DNA of 64,000 nucleotides from Aromatoleum toluvorans (GCF_012910905.1 NZ_WTVN01000001.1:62001-126000); one strand, 5' to 3'. Shown: positions 50,105-60,914, numbered from the stretch's first letter. Numbers and translations are program-made. Notes: a model not told the origin generated them from the sequence alone.

Positions 50105-52051
50105 ATGATGAGTACGCCAGCCAATGCTCAAATCACACGACCCAACGCTTCGGCGACGATAGCCGACAACGAGAAGGAACTACTTCGCGTCAACCGCGCT
50201 CTTAAGACGCTCAGCGCGGGCAACAGGACGCTGTTGCGGGCCGGCGATGAAGGCGAACTGGTGAGTGCGATGTGCCGCGTCATCGTTGAGCAAGGCGGCT
50301 ACCGCATGAGCTACGTCGGCTACGTCCAGCACGATGAGCGAAAGTCCGTCTCCCTCGCGGCGTTCGGTTTCGACGACCACTATGAGCAGGAGGAGGAGAC
50401 GCTTCGAAACCTGTATGCGAGCTGGGCCGACAACGAGTTCGGTCACAGCGTGACCGGTACTTCAATCCGCACGGGCAAACCGTGCATCGTGCGCCACCTG
50501 CTGACCGACCCCGATCACGCGCCGTGGCGCGCGGAGGCGCTTCGCTTTCGCTACGAATCCGCCAGCGCCTTTCCGCTGCACGTCGACGGTGAGGTGATCG
50601 GCACGCTGGGGATTGCGGCCTCGGAGCCGGACGCCTTCGACGAGGCGGAGGTGAAACTGCTCGCGGAGTTGGCCGACGATCTCGCTTACGGCATCAGCAA
50701 CCTTCGCTCGCGGCTTCGCCGCCAGGAGGCTGAAGCCACCATTCACCGCATGGCCTACTGCGATGCGCTGACCGGTCTGCCCAATCGGGCGAGCTTATGC
50801 GAGCGGTTCGAGTCCGTTCTTGCCACCGCGGTCGCGCAGAACCAGCCGCTCGCGCTCATGATCGTGAGCCTCGACCATCTGCAGGAAGTCAATGACACCC
50901 TGGGTTACGCTCAAGGCGATCGGCTCATCCAGACATTCGCTCGCCGACTGATCGAGGCCGAGCTTGCCGAAACAGTCGCCCGCGTAGGCGAAGGCGAATT
51001 CGCGCTGCTGTTACCGAATGCCGATTCGGCTCGCTCCTCCGCGACGGCACAGCAGCTTTCAAAGTTGTTGCACACCTCGATTGACGTCGAGGGGTTAGCG
51101 TTCGATGTACACACTCACACCGGTCTGGCCCTGTTTCCCGGCCATGGGGCGGACGCGGAGGTATTACTACGACGCGCTCGCGTGGCGATGCGCGATGCGA
51201 TGCAGGCCGGTCGGGACTACGCGGTCTTTGCACCGGCGCTCGATCAGGAAGCCTCGCGCAGGCTGGCGTTGATGGGGGAGCTGCGCCACGCGATCGAGAG
51301 GCACCAACTCGCACTCCAGCTTCAGCCCAAGCTGCACCTGGCTTCGGCAGCGATCTGTGGCGCCGAGGCACTTGTTCGGTGGAAGCATCCACTGCTCGGC
51401 CAGGTCCCGACGTTCGAGTTCATCACGCTCGCGGAACAGGCGGGAATGATCACCCCCGTCACTCACTGGGTCCTCGAAGCGGCGTTCCGCCAGCGCTACG
51501 CGTGGCACATGGCAGGAATCGAACTGCCGCTGTCGGTGAATCTCTCGGCGCACGATCTGCGAGACCCGACGCTGCTCGACAAGCTCAAGGGCCTGGTCGA
51601 GACCTGGGGAGCCCAGCCAGGCTGGATTCAGCTGGAGCTGACGGAGAGCGCGCTGATGGTGGACGCCTCGGCCGCGGTCGAGATCCTTCACTCCCTGAAG
51701 CGGCTGGGTTTTCAACTTGCCATCGACGACTTCGGTGCCGGCTATTCGAGCCTGGGTTATCTGCATCGCCTGCCAGTCGATGCAATCAAGATCGACCAGT
51801 CGTTCGTCATCCCGCTGGTACAGAGCGAGGATTGCGCGACCATCGTCGGCTCGGCCGCACAAATGGGGCACAAGCTGGGCTTCGAAGTTGTGGCGGAGGG
51901 CGTGGAAAGCCAGGATGCGTTGCGGCGCGTGACGGAACTGGGATGTGACATCGCACAGGGCCATTTTGTGAGCCATCCCATGGCGGCCGACCAGTTCGGG
52001 GCGTGGCGGGCAGCTTCACCTTGGGCGAGCCCGGCTTCACCCGCGCACTGA
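50105..52051 (+). CDS. GAF-GGDEF-EAL signalling protein, probable c-di-GMP phosphodiesterase
   Basis: 648 residues. A GAF domain covers about 45-205 (LLRAGDEGELVSAMCRVIVEQGG), a GGDEF domain about 215-370 and an EAL domain about 385-630. In the GGDEF domain the signature reads GEGEF, so cyclase activity is probably lost although DALTGLPNR is kept. The EAL domain has GAEALVRW, NLSA, ELTES, DDFGAGYSSL, IKIDQSF and EGVE, the full set for hydrolysis of c-di-GMP. The GAF domain may sense a small ligand or redox state. There is no membrane segment. Confidence 0.93.
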   Translation: MMSTPANAQITRPNASATIADNEKELLRVNRALKTLSAGNRTLLRAGDEGELVSAMCRVIVEQGGYRMSYVGYVQHDERKSVSLAAFGFDDHYEQEEETLRNLYASWADNEFGHSVTGTSIRTGKPCIVRHLLTDPDHAPWRAEALRFRYESASAFPLHVDGEVIGTLGIAASEPDAFDEAEVKLLAELADDLAYGISNLRSRLRRQEAEATIHRMAYCDALTGLPNRASLCERFESVLATAVAQNQPLALMIVSLDHLQEVNDTLGYAQGDRLIQTFARRLIEAELAETVARVGEGEFALLLPNADSARSSATAQQLSKLLHTSIDVEGLAFDVHTHTGLALFPGHGADAEVLLRRARVAMRDAMQAGRDYAVFAPALDQEASRRLALMGELRHAIERHQLALQLQPKLHLASAAICGAEALVRWKHPLLGQVPTFEFITLAEQAGMITPVTHWVLEAAFRQRYAWHMAGIELPLSVNLSAHDLRDPTLLDKLKGLVETWGAQPGWIQLELTESALMVDASAAVEILHSLKRLGFQLAIDDFGAGYSSLGYLHRLPVDAIKIDQSFVIPLVQSEDCATIVGSAAQMGHKLGFEVVAEGVESQDALRRVTELGCDIAQGHFVSHPMAADQFGAWRAASPWASPASPAH

Positions 52052-52231
52052 GCCCGCGCGGGGCGTTTTCACCCATTGCACGATGCCCGGCAAAGACTCA
52101 CATTGATCTCAACCACCTCGACCTGCACCGACCGTCAATCGCCGATCCTGGCTGCTTTTCCCGAAACCGTTCGAACGTCCGGCGATAACACGTCGTCCGG
52201 CCTGGCAGCGCGGAGCCAACAGAGAACTAGC

Positions 52232-52870
<639 letters not shown>

Positions 52871-53107
52871 CCGGGGCGCATGTGTGCGCTGGACATTACG
52901 GCCCAAGTACCAAGAGGCGACCCGACCGCACGGTCGTTGCATGTCCCGAACACGGTGCGCGCCGTATAGCGCGCAACGCCTCCCCGTTGAACACCGCGAT
53001 ACTCAAATCCCCGGGGACGGCGCCCACCGTCGCGCGCTGCCACGAGCGCCACCTTGGTCATCCCACCGCGGTCGGCGGCGTCCAGCTGTCTAAACAGGCG
53101 GAACGGC

Positions 53108-53293
53108 ATGACAACCGTCCCGGTCTCTCCGCCAACGATCCGCGAGGTGATCCGGCAGATCGCTACGCTCGGCAGGTCTCTCGGCCGCAAGTGCGACGGC
53201 GAACCCCGCGTGAAGACCCTGCGGCGGGGTCTCCAGCGCGTCAGAGACTTCGTCGAGGGCGTCGAGCATATGCGGGCTGGTCATGCGATATGA
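53108..53293 (+). mobile_element. IS4-family transposase remnant (C-terminal fragment)
   Basis: A 61-codon fragment (PPTIREVIRQIATLG, RKCDGEPRVKTLRRGLQRV, ending MRAGHAI) resembles the C-terminal end of IS4-family transposases, after the DDE catalytic part. The core of the transposase and the element ends are missing, so it is inactive. It marks old insertion or deletion activity between ribA and ihfA. The flanks 52871-53107 and 53294-53572 hold no gene that I recognise. Confidence 0.6.
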
Positions 53294-53572
53294 GCTGTGC
53301 GAAATCCTATGCGGATAACGCGGCGGACCCCATCGCTGACGCATCAAGCAGGGTGGGCGCAGGCTGCTTTTGACATTACCGCCCGAACGTCACGGATCGC
53401 CGAAAACCACCGCCACCATGAGTCGCAGCGCCACCAGGGAAACCGCCCCTTCGTCGTCCAGCTGCCAGGTGCTTTACCTGTTATCGGGAAAAGTGCTATA
53501 TCAGCCCGAGTTCGAGACGGGCGACAGCCGCCCAGCCGCCGCGATCAGGCTCAGGGATTAGAAGACAAGAAC

Positions 53573-53944
53573 ATGACGCTAACAAAAGCAGAAATCGTCC
53601 AAGTCGTCGCCGACAACGTCGGACTGAACAAGCGGGAAGCCTTGGAGATGGTCGAGGCTTTTTTCGAGGAAATCAGCGCTTCGCTCGAAGCTGGTGAGGA
53701 CGTCAAACTGTCGGGCTTCGGCGGATTTCAGCTGCGCGAAAAGCCCGAGCGTCCAGGGCGCAACCCGAAGACCGGTGAGACGGCGCGGGTGACCGCGCGC
53801 CGCGTCGTGACGTTTCACCCCAGCCAGAAACTCAAGCTGACGGTCAGTGGAATTGCGAGCAAGCATCAGGAGTCGCGCCAAGCCAACAAATCGGTCGGGG
53901 GCTCTTACGAAGTTCAGCGCTGGCGAATAACAGAGCCGGTCTGA
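53573..53944 (+). CDS. ihfA: Integration host factor alpha subunit (orphan copy)
   Basis: 123 residues. [34 protein letters not shown] and [25 protein letters not shown] are diagnostic of IHF alpha, including the DNA-intercalating proline in [12 protein letters not shown] bends DNA at promoters and recombination sites. Two oddities: it is not next to pheT, its usual neighbour, and it has a C-terminal extension of about 20 residues beyond LKLTVSG. It is flanked by transposase remnants, so it may be a transferred second copy. The start follows an A-rich weak ribosome binding site. Confidence 0.9.
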   Translation: MTLTKAEIVQVVADNVGLNKREALEMVEAFFEEISASLEAGEDVKLSGFGGFQLREKPERPGRNPKTGETARVTARRVVTFHPSQKLKLTVSGIASKHQESRQANKSVGGSYEVQRWRITEPV

Positions 53945-55006
53945 GCAGCCGGATCGGGCGGTGGCAGGCCGGCCAACCCGAGGCTTCGTCGCACGCCCCA
54001 TTCGGCTGCCAACCGTCACATGATTACGCGTCCTCTACCCTGTCGTGATTCGGGCGCCGCTGAGTCTCTGCGTCGGCATATGCGCGTCGCGAGTTCACAC
54101 CGACCAATAGGAACACCGCTCAGTCGGTCCACTGATCTTACAAGGTTTGCAGGATTCGAGCGTTGGCCGCCGGGTAATGCCTCGCATGCTCCGAGCTACC
54201 CTAAGAAACAAGCCGCGCCTAACAGGTGGCGCCTGGCTCCGCAACCACTTTCAGGTTTCCTGCAGCGCTGCGCGACTGGAATTCCACCGTTGCTCCCCAT
54301 ATCCGGGTAGTTACAGTCCAGTGCTCAACACAGCGAAAACAAGCACTTGCGTGACTTTTTGCAATATGTCTTCAGCATGCAAAAGCGCTGCAAGTACTTG
54401 AAAACATGGGGCGACATACCGGGATCTAACCGGTGACAACTGGAGCCACAATCCCTATCAGTTTTCTTATCAATCAGTTACTTGAGCATTTTTTCAATCT
54501 ACAATCTCCACTCATCTGTGGCCCCGGAAGCCGCGTCAGCGCTCATGGCGCCACAGTTTTGTAGAACGGTTTCGGCGCCCTTCTGCATGCGCCGAACGGG
54601 TTCCCAAGTAGGCGCTTTCGAACCCGAATCGCGCACCCGACAAATCATTCTAGACACACAGCGCGCGATCGCAACCGATGCTCACCGTTCCACCTCGTGA
54701 TGGACGCGAAGGACAGCTTTGTGCGCAGCCATGCGTCCATCCGGCTTCGTCAGGACCCGCCGCACTCCGGCCATTCGGCCCTGGTAGGTTCGACGACAGC
54801 TACGCCTCCTACAACTGCCTTATTCTTGGCTTCATCCCTGAGCAATAGCTCTTGCACGAGGCGATTTCAGACACACGATGCCGGCGCTACACTCGGATCT
54901 TGTTCGGACGGCGGCATACAACTTGGGACGTGTCATTCCTCGAACAAATTAACGATCTCTCGTGGCGTCGCGTCCTCTGCCTCACTCCGTGATTCGTTGC
55001 ATCACA
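53945..55006. other. 1.06-kb region without recognisable genes, richer in A+T
   Basis: Only short ORFs occur on both strands (for example 54020-54310, 54482-54700, 54697-55092), with arginine/serine-rich translations that match no family I know. Base composition is visibly less GC-rich than the flanks, especially at 54330-54510. A 61-bp nested inverted repeat lies at 54340-54400. This is probably decayed or foreign DNA in a mobile-element scar. Confidence 0.6.
54340..54400. repeat. Nested inverted repeat, 61 bp, with short flanking direct repeats
   Basis: Outer arms CAAGCACTTGC (54340-54350) and GCAAGTACTTG (54390-54400) pair at 10 of 11 positions. Inner arms TTTTGCA (54357-54363) and TGCAAAA (54378-54384) pair perfectly around a 14-base loop. 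GAAAACA occurs at both edges (54335-54341 and 54400-54406), overlapping the arms by one or two bases. It could be a small MITE-like insertion, an RNA hairpin or a protein-binding site. Confidence 0.6.
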
Positions 55007-55535
55007 TCACCGCGCACGTCCATCCGACAGCACGTCGTCGACGAGCGATCTCAGCTGTTCATAGCCAAAACTCGGCAACGGCTTGCCATTGACGAAGAAC
55101 TCCGCGTCTTGGATACATTCAAGATTTTTGCATCCGCAAGGCCCTGCTCGATCACTTTGGCGATTTCGGGCGAAGTCATGTCCAGGGCCCTGCGTTCCAT
55201 GTCCAGGCCCAGTTGCTCGAGGTACTTCCATACCAGCCCCAGCTGCGGCGTATGGTGGGGTGCCCATTCGTCCTGCGACGCCAGCAGAGCTTCGAGCGCC
55301 GCCCAGAACTTGCCCTGCCGGCGGGCCGCCTCCAACACGGCGACGATCATGTTGGATCCGTTATGGAAGGGCGCGTCGCGCTGCATCCACGCGAATCTTG
55401 TCCGGATTCTCCTCCATCATCTTCCTTCACGCGCGGGTAGAACGCCCGGCAGGTTTCGCACGCGGGATCGAGAAACTCGACGATGACGACCGGCGCATCG
55501 GCCTTGCCCAGCGTTGGCGAATGCATGGGTATCAG
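55007..55535 (-). pseudogene. DsbA-family thioredoxin-fold protein, frameshifted and 5'-truncated
   Basis: Three leftward frames together read a DsbA-like protein. [23 protein letters not shown] with a CETC redox centre and RAFYPRVK is in one frame (from about 55535). MQRDAPFHNGSNMIVAVLEAARRQGKFWAALEALL and DMTSPEIAKVIEQGLADAKIL are in the next. EFFVNGKPLPSFGYEQLRSLVDDVL is in a third, ending at 55007. Between the first two, the bases for KEMMEENPDKIRV are in yet another frame, so at least three shifts exist. The N-terminus and signal peptide are lost where a transposase remnant abuts. Confidence 0.82.
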
Positions 55536-55561
55536 GGCGCTGCGATCTGCCTCGATGCGCT

Positions 55562-55847
55562 GCGTCGCATGCGTTTCCTGCCGGCCGACGCCGAGCGTAT
55601 AGCCCAAGCCGGTCGGAGCCATTGGGAAGTCGAGAACCGCCTTCATTGGTGTCTCGACGTCCAATTCAACGACGACCAGTCGCGCGAGCGTACCGGTTTC
55701 GCGGCCAACAACCTCGCTATCATCCGCCACATCGTCATCGACCTCGTTCACCTGAACACTTCACGAAAGGCCAGCATCAAGACCAAGCGCCTATTGGCCG
55801 CCTCGTCCGATCAGTTTCGTGCCGAACAGCGTGGATTCACAGCATGA
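55562..55847 (+). mobile_element. ISAs1-family transposase remnant (C-terminal fragment)
   Basis: The rightward frame ending at the TGA 55845-55847 reads [20 protein letters not shown], then [19 protein letters not shown] and [13 protein letters not shown], the highly conserved C-terminal part of ISAs1-family (DDE_Tnp_1-associated) transposases, including the catalytic-region RSHWEVEN. The N-terminal two thirds are missing. It directly adjoins the broken DsbA-like gene, which it or its parent element probably interrupted. Confidence 0.8.
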
Positions 55848-56092
55848 CAAAAAGGTGCGAAAGCCCTGCCGGTCCATCGGACCGAACCCGATGGACCGGC
55901 ATCGCTGATGCTCTTGAGCAACAAGATAGCCAGCACAACTTTCGGCCTCATCGTCGGAACGGACAAATCTGCGACACCGCGACAATTTTCGGCACCCCCT
56001 CGGTCAGATCGAAAAAAATCGTCGCATCCGCCGATGCCGCAACGGGACGGCCAGCATACAAAGACACATCGACTATTCCCAATGGAGCACAC

Positions 56093-57235
56093 ATGGCTGG
56101 ACCCCTGCATGGCATTCGCGTCGTCGAGATGGCCGGACTGGGCCCCGGGCCCTTCTGTGGAATGATGCTGGCGGACATGGGCGCCGACGTCATCTGCATC
56201 GAACGCAAACCCTCGACCGTCCAAAGCGACTTCGACAAGCTGAAGCGGACCGTCACCGACCGGGGACGCCGTTCGGTCGCACTGGACATGAAGAAGGAAG
56301 GCGCCGCCGACCTGGTACTGCGTCTGGTGGAAACAGCCGACGTCCTGATCGAGGGCTTTCGCCCCGGCGTGATGGAGCGCCTCGGCTTGGGACCCGACAT
56401 CTGCCTGGCGCACAACCACCGCCTGGTCTACGGCCGCATGACGGGCTGGGGCCAGCAGGGGCCGCTGTCCCATACCGCCGGGCACGACATCAACTACATC
56501 GCGATCAGCGGCGCCCTGGGCGCCATGGGCTATGCCGATCGCCCCCCGACGCCGCCCCTGCATCTGGTCGGCGACATGGGCGGCGGCGGCATGATTCTCG
56601 CATTCGGCATCGTCTGCGCCCTTCTTGAAGCGAAAACTTCGGGTCAGGGACAGGTAATCGATGCCGCCATCTCGGACGGCACCGCCAGTCTTGCCTGCAT
56701 GTATTACGGCATGCGCGCCAAAGAGCAGTGGAGTAGGCAACGGGCCGACAATTTGCTGGACGGAGGCGCGCACTTCTACGGCTGTTACGAATGCGCCGAC
56801 GGTCGCCATATCGCCATCGGCGCGATCGAGCCCCAGTTCTATCGCCTGCTGCTCGAATTGTGCCAAATCGATGATCCGGAATTTGCCGACCAATGGAACA
56901 AGCAGGCCTGGCCGGAATTGCGGGAAAAGCTGCGCCGCATATTCGTGCGCCGCAGCCAGGATGAATGGCGCGCCCTGCTGGAGGGAACGGATGCCTGCTT
57001 CGCCCCCGTGCTCGACTTCGACCAAGCCCTGGCGCATCCGCATCACCGCGCGCGCAATACCTTCATCGACATCGACGGCATCGCCCAGCCCGCGCCCGCC
57101 CCCCGTTTCAGCCGCACGCCCGGCAGCGCGGGCCGCCTGCCGGAAAGCGCAGGACAGCACACCTCGGAAGTTCTGGCCGAGGCAGGTTTTTCTCCCGCCG
57201 AACTGGCCGACCTTGCCGCTGCAGGGATCATTTGA
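56093..57235 (+). CDS. Alpha-methylacyl-CoA racemase-like CaiB/BaiF protein
   Basis: 380 residues of the family III CoA-transferase fold but of the racemase branch. The racemase catalytic pair is visible as His in [15 protein letters not shown] and Asp in [10 protein letters not shown], as in alpha-methylacyl-CoA racemase (MCR/AMACR). It should interconvert R and S 2-methylacyl-CoA, needed when beta-oxidising branched side chains such as those of isoprenoids or sterols. The start (ATG 56093) follows GGAG; the long upstream ORF overlaps the transposase remnant zone. It is cotranscribed with the SDR 26 bases downstream. Confidence 0.9.
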   Translation: MAGPLHGIRVVEMAGLGPGPFCGMMLADMGADVICIERKPSTVQSDFDKLKRTVTDRGRRSVALDMKKEGAADLVLRLVETADVLIEGFRPGVMERLGLGPDICLAHNHRLVYGRMTGWGQQGPLSHTAGHDINYIAISGALGAMGYADRPPTPPLHLVGDMGGGGMILAFGIVCALLEAKTSGQGQVIDAAISDGTASLACMYYGMRAKEQWSRQRADNLLDGGAHFYGCYECADGRHIAIGAIEPQFYRLLLELCQIDDPEFADQWNKQAWPELREKLRRIFVRRSQDEWRALLEGTDACFAPVLDFDQALAHPHHRARNTFIDIDGIAQPAPAPRFSRTPGSAGRLPESAGQHTSEVLAEAGFSPAELADLAAAGII

Positions 57236-57261
57236 AGCGAATTCAACGACGGGGAGGAAGC

Positions 57262-58128
57262 ATGGCTAGCAACATGGAAACAGCAACACGAGGCCGTTTA
57301 CAGGACAAGGTCGCCGTCATCACCGGCGGCGCCAGCGGCATAGGGCGCGCTTCGGCACTTTTCTTCCTCGACCAGGGCGCCCAGGTCGTCATCGCCGACC
57401 TCAACCCCGTCACCGCCGAGGAGACGCTGGTTTTGGCCGCGCAAAAGGGACACGCCAAATCGATTCGTTTCCTGCGTACCGACGTTTCCCGCGAGGAAGA
57501 CATCGAAGCGGCGGTTGCCTTGGCCCTCGACAATTTCGGCCGGCTCGACTGTTTTTTCAGCAATGCCGGCGCGGGCGGCACCATGGCCCCTGTCACCGAA
57601 ACGCCGATCGAGGATTGGGACCGAACCATTGCCCTGCTGCTACGCTCGGTCTTCCTCGGCATCAAGCACGCCGGCAATGCCATGAAACGCCAAGGCTGCG
57701 GCGGCTCGATCATCAACACATCATCCACCGCCGGGCTGAACGCCGGCAGCGGGCCGGCCGCCTATTCCGCAGCGAAGGCAGGGGTCGTCAACCTGACTCA
57801 AAGCGCCGCCGTCGAACTCGCCCCGGCCCGCATCCGGGTCAACAACATCGCACCGGGAGGAATCTTTACGCCTCTGATCCGCGGCGCGAAAAACGAGCAG
57901 GAAATGCTCGCCTTCATGAAAGGCCGCCTGCCCTGGCCCTCGGTCGGCCTGCCCGGGGACATCGCTCATGCCGCCGTGTTCCTGGCGAGCGACGAATCGC
58001 GCTTTTGCACCGGAACGACCCTGCTCATCGACGGCGGCCTGCTGGCGTGGGGACCCGGCCTGTTCCCCTTCGGCGGCATCTACAACGAGGACCGCAGTTT
58101 CAGCGCCGGCAACATCGGCCAGGGCTGA
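57262..58128 (+). CDS. SDR-family oxidoreductase
   Basis: 288 residues. The nucleotide motif is TGGASGIG (residues 21-28), with DLNP and DVS for NAD binding, NAGAGG, Ser in TSSTAG and catalytic YSAAK. A C-terminal extension of about 30 residues after IDGGLLA (WGPGLFPFGGIYNEDRSF) is longer than usual. The ATG at 57262 follows GGGAGGAAG. With the racemase gene upstream it suggests oxidation of a hydroxyacyl-CoA. It converges on the MalT-type regulator gene with a 29-base gap. Confidence 0.92.
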   Translation: MASNMETATRGRLQDKVAVITGGASGIGRASALFFLDQGAQVVIADLNPVTAEETLVLAAQKGHAKSIRFLRTDVSREEDIEAAVALALDNFGRLDCFFSNAGAGGTMAPVTETPIEDWDRTIALLLRSVFLGIKHAGNAMKRQGCGGSIINTSSTAGLNAGSGPAAYSAAKAGVVNLTQSAAVELAPARIRVNNIAPGGIFTPLIRGAKNEQEMLAFMKGRLPWPSVGLPGDIAHAAVFLASDESRFCTGTTLLIDGGLLAWGPGLFPFGGIYNEDRSFSAGNIGQG

Positions 58129-58157
58129 ATACCTGGCGGCGCCGGAGGGGAGGAATA

Positions 58158-60914
58158 TCAGCGGATCCACCCCTGGCGCCGGGCCATGTTCACCGCCTGG
58201 GTCCGGTTGCCGGCGCCGAGCTTGGCGTTGATCTTGCGCAGGTGCGATCTGACCGTGCTCTCGGTGACGAACAGCTTTTCGGCGATGGCGTTGTTCGACA
58301 GGCCGAAGGACACGAACTCCAGGATGTTCAATTCACGCGCCGAAAGCGAGGCTGTGGCATCGACCACCTCGTCCTCGCTGCCCGCCGGTTCCAGCTTGCA
58401 TCCGGCCCGCTGCAGAATCCGATCGATGAACAAAGTTAGTTCGTCGCCCTGCTCCTTGCCTTCCACCTGCCGGGCCAGGCGCAGTTCGCGCAGCAGTTCG
58501 ACGATGGGGGCGCCCTCCTCCAGGAAGGTGCGGACCAGGCCCTCGCTGCACGCCGTCTCCGTGCATTCCTGGATCATCCGCATCGCCAGCCGAACCTGGC
58601 CGGACATGTGCAGTGCCTTGGCCAGCAGAATCTTCAGCTTCAGCACGCGGCGGTTCCTGGAATGGTTCTGGGCCGAGCGGATCTCGGCCTTGATCGCATC
58701 GATGATTCCCGCATCGCCGCCGCCATGCACGAACAGGCGGAAGCGACACAGTTCCGTGGTTTCCAGATCGTTGGCCGGCATGATCATGCCGCGCAGGCTG
58801 GCCCACGCCGCCGGGTATTCGGCGCGTTCGCATTGATTCCTGGCGTCTGCCAGGTCGCCTCTGAGCAAGGCCATCCTGGCCCTTTCCAGTTGGGCGGACG
58901 CGATCACGCGCGGCAAGTTGTTGTGCCGACCAAAGTATTCCAGTTCGCTCAGATAGTGGTAGCAGTGGTCGAGATCGCCGCGGTCGTGGGCGATGCGGGC
59001 GTAAATGACGTGGCTGATGATCAGTTGATCGGGCAGGACGTACTCCCGCACGATCGGAAGATAGAGCGCCAGCAACTGTTCTGCCTCGTCCAGCTCGTCG
59101 ATGTCGTACAGGGCCTCAGCGAGATAGACCGCAGCGATCGAGCGCCCGACGCTGCGGCTGCCGAAAGCCACTTCGGCCTCGCCCAGCGCCACGCGAAAAT
59201 GCGCGATGGCCTCCCGCACCCGGCCTTGCGCTAGGCTTACCAGCCCCTGCAGGCACATCGTGTATACGATGGGGAAGGTCGTGCTCCGGGTTTCGCCGTC
59301 CGGATTCGAACGGGTCAGCAGTTCGATCGCGTCGGCATAGCGATTGGCGGCAACCCGCCAGGTCGCCAACGTCGTGGTGAGGATGGCATAGCAAAAGCTG
59401 TCCCGGTGGACAACCGCGTGGACCGCCTCCTCCGCCAGCCAGAAACCTTCCTCGTGGCGCTCCAGGATCGCCAGGATATAGGGTCTCAGGGCATCGATTT
59501 CATTGGACAAGCCTTCGCTGGCCGGGAGCACCGCCTTGTCGCCTTCAAGCGCATCCAGGCGCCGCAGCGCCTCGGCGCCCCGCCGGGTGAAAGTCAGCGC
59601 CCAGATATGGGCAAGGCGCAAACGCGGCTTGAGCCGCAGCGACTCGGTCGGCAAGGCGTCGAGCCAGCGTGCCAGCAGCCGGAAGCGGCCTTCGAAAAGC
59701 AGGCTGTTGCTGCGGGCCGCGATAAGCGAAAGTGCATATTCGGTCATCCCCGACGCCAGCGCGTGTTCGATCGCCGGAATGGGCCGCCGTTCCGCTTCGT
59801 ACCACTTGGCAGCGGTCAGGTGGAGGGCGGAAATTTCCTGGGGATAGAGCCGCTCCAGTTGGCCGCGCAGGAAAGCGGCAAAAAGACCGTGATAACGGTA
59901 GAGGTTCTGCTCGCCACCATCCAGGGTCGTGACGCAGACATTGGAGTGCGCCAGGCCGATCAGGACCTGATCGCTGTCGTCACGGCCACACACGGCATCG
60001 CACAGGGATTTGTTGAGTTCGCCGAGAATGCTGCTCTTGAGCAGGAAACTCCGCACATCTTCCGGTTGGTTGGAAAGAACGGCCTCGGCCAGGTATTCGG
60101 CCACGGCCGAATTCGACCCCGAAAACGTGGCGATGAAGGATTCCGGGTTTTGCCGGTTTTCCAGCGCCATCGAGGCCAGCCACAGCACCGCGGGCCAGCC
60201 TTCCGTATCGCCGTAGAGCTTGGCGACGCCTTCTGCCGAGAGCTTCAAACCTCTCTGGGTACGCAGGAAGAAGTCGGTTTCCTCGCGGGAGAAGCGCAGC
60301 CACATCTGGTCCACTTCCACCAGTTGCCCTTGGGCGCGCAGGCGGCCCAGTTGCAGGTTGGGCGCCTCGCGCGACGCGATCGCCAATTGCCCGCCGGGCG
60401 GCAGGCGACTGATGATGACCCGAAGCAGGTCGTCGATGGAGCGGTTGGATACCGATTCGAATTCGTCGATGAAGAGCGTGAACGGATGTTCGCAATCGGC
60501 CACGCTATCGACCAGCCTCAGCGCCAACTGATCGACCCCGGGCGTCACGCCGGTCGAAACCTGGTACTCGTCATGGCTGCCCGCCGGCTGCAACACCTGA
60601 TCGAAGACTGCGATGAGGTGGGTCAGGAAACGACGGAAATCGTCGTCGAGGGAATCCAGGGTCAGCCAGGCCACCCGCCGGCCGTCGGCCTGCAGGTGAT
60701 CGAGGTATTGGCGCATCGCGGTGGTCTTGCCGAAACCGGCGGGCGCCCGGAACAGGATCAGCCGGGTATCGGCGGAGCGCGCCACCAATTCGGCGATCTT
60801 GCGTCTCGCGACCGGTCGATAGGCCGCCGATGGCGCCGCCAGTTTCGCCCGCCGGACGATGCCGGGCAATTGCACCGGCGATTCTTTTGAATCAATTTCT
60901 GAATTATTTGACAT
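58158..60914 (-). CDS. LuxR-family ATP-dependent regulator (MalT/AlkS type)
   Basis: 918 residues. The N-terminal STAND ATPase has Walker A as FRAPAGFGKTT (residues about 54-64) and a Walker-B-like TLFIDEFESV. A long helical TPR-like ligand region (350-830) follows, and the C-terminal LuxR helix-turn-helix is LSARELNILEFVSFGLSNNAIAEKLFVTESTVRSHL. Such MalT/AlkS/AcoK-type proteins activate transcription on binding an inducer and ATP. AGGAGGAGA precedes the ATG. It probably controls the flanking racemase-SDR pair or the 62-64 kb genes. No target site was identified. Confidence 0.93.
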   Translation of the reverse strand: MSNNSEIDSKESPVQLPGIVRRAKLAAPSAAYRPVARRKIAELVARSADTRLILFRAPAGFGKTTAMRQYLDHLQADGRRVAWLTLDSLDDDFRRFLTHLIAVFDQVLQPAGSHDEYQVSTGVTPGVDQLALRLVDSVADCEHPFTLFIDEFESVSNRSIDDLLRVIISRLPPGGQLAIASREAPNLQLGRLRAQGQLVEVDQMWLRFSREETDFFLRTQRGLKLSAEGVAKLYGDTEGWPAVLWLASMALENRQNPESFIATFSGSNSAVAEYLAEAVLSNQPEDVRSFLLKSSILGELNKSLCDAVCGRDDSDQVLIGLAHSNVCVTTLDGGEQNLYRYHGLFAAFLRGQLERLYPQEISALHLTAAKWYEAERRPIPAIEHALASGMTEYALSLIAARSNSLLFEGRFRLLARWLDALPTESLRLKPRLRLAHIWALTFTRRGAEALRRLDALEGDKAVLPASEGLSNEIDALRPYILAILERHEEGFWLAEEAVHAVVHRDSFCYAILTTTLATWRVAANRYADAIELLTRSNPDGETRSTTFPIVYTMCLQGLVSLAQGRVREAIAHFRVALGEAEVAFGSRSVGRSIAAVYLAEALYDIDELDEAEQLLALYLPIVREYVLPDQLIISHVIYARIAHDRGDLDHCYHYLSELEYFGRHNNLPRVIASAQLERARMALLRGDLADARNQCERAEYPAAWASLRGMIMPANDLETTELCRFRLFVHGGGDAGIIDAIKAEIRSAQNHSRNRRVLKLKILLAKALHMSGQVRLAMRMIQECTETACSEGLVRTFLEEGAPIVELLRELRLARQVEGKEQGDELTLFIDRILQRAGCKLEPAGSEDEVVDATASLSARELNILEFVSFGLSNNAIAEKLFVTESTVRSHLRKINAKLGAGNRTQAVNMARRQGWIR

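Noticed and set aside
52052-52231. Possible FMN riboswitch in front of ribA
   Set aside because: I looked for the conserved RFN helices and their short sequence blocks and did not find them.
54217-54223. GCCTAAC, which resembles an integron attC core site
   Set aside because: No matching GTTAGGC partner or attC-like hairpin lies within the next 150 bases; probably chance.
54697-55092. Rightward 131-codon open frame in the gene-free region
   Set aside because: The composition is Ser/His/Arg-rich without any recognisable motif, and its end overlaps the DsbA-like pseudogene read on the other strand.
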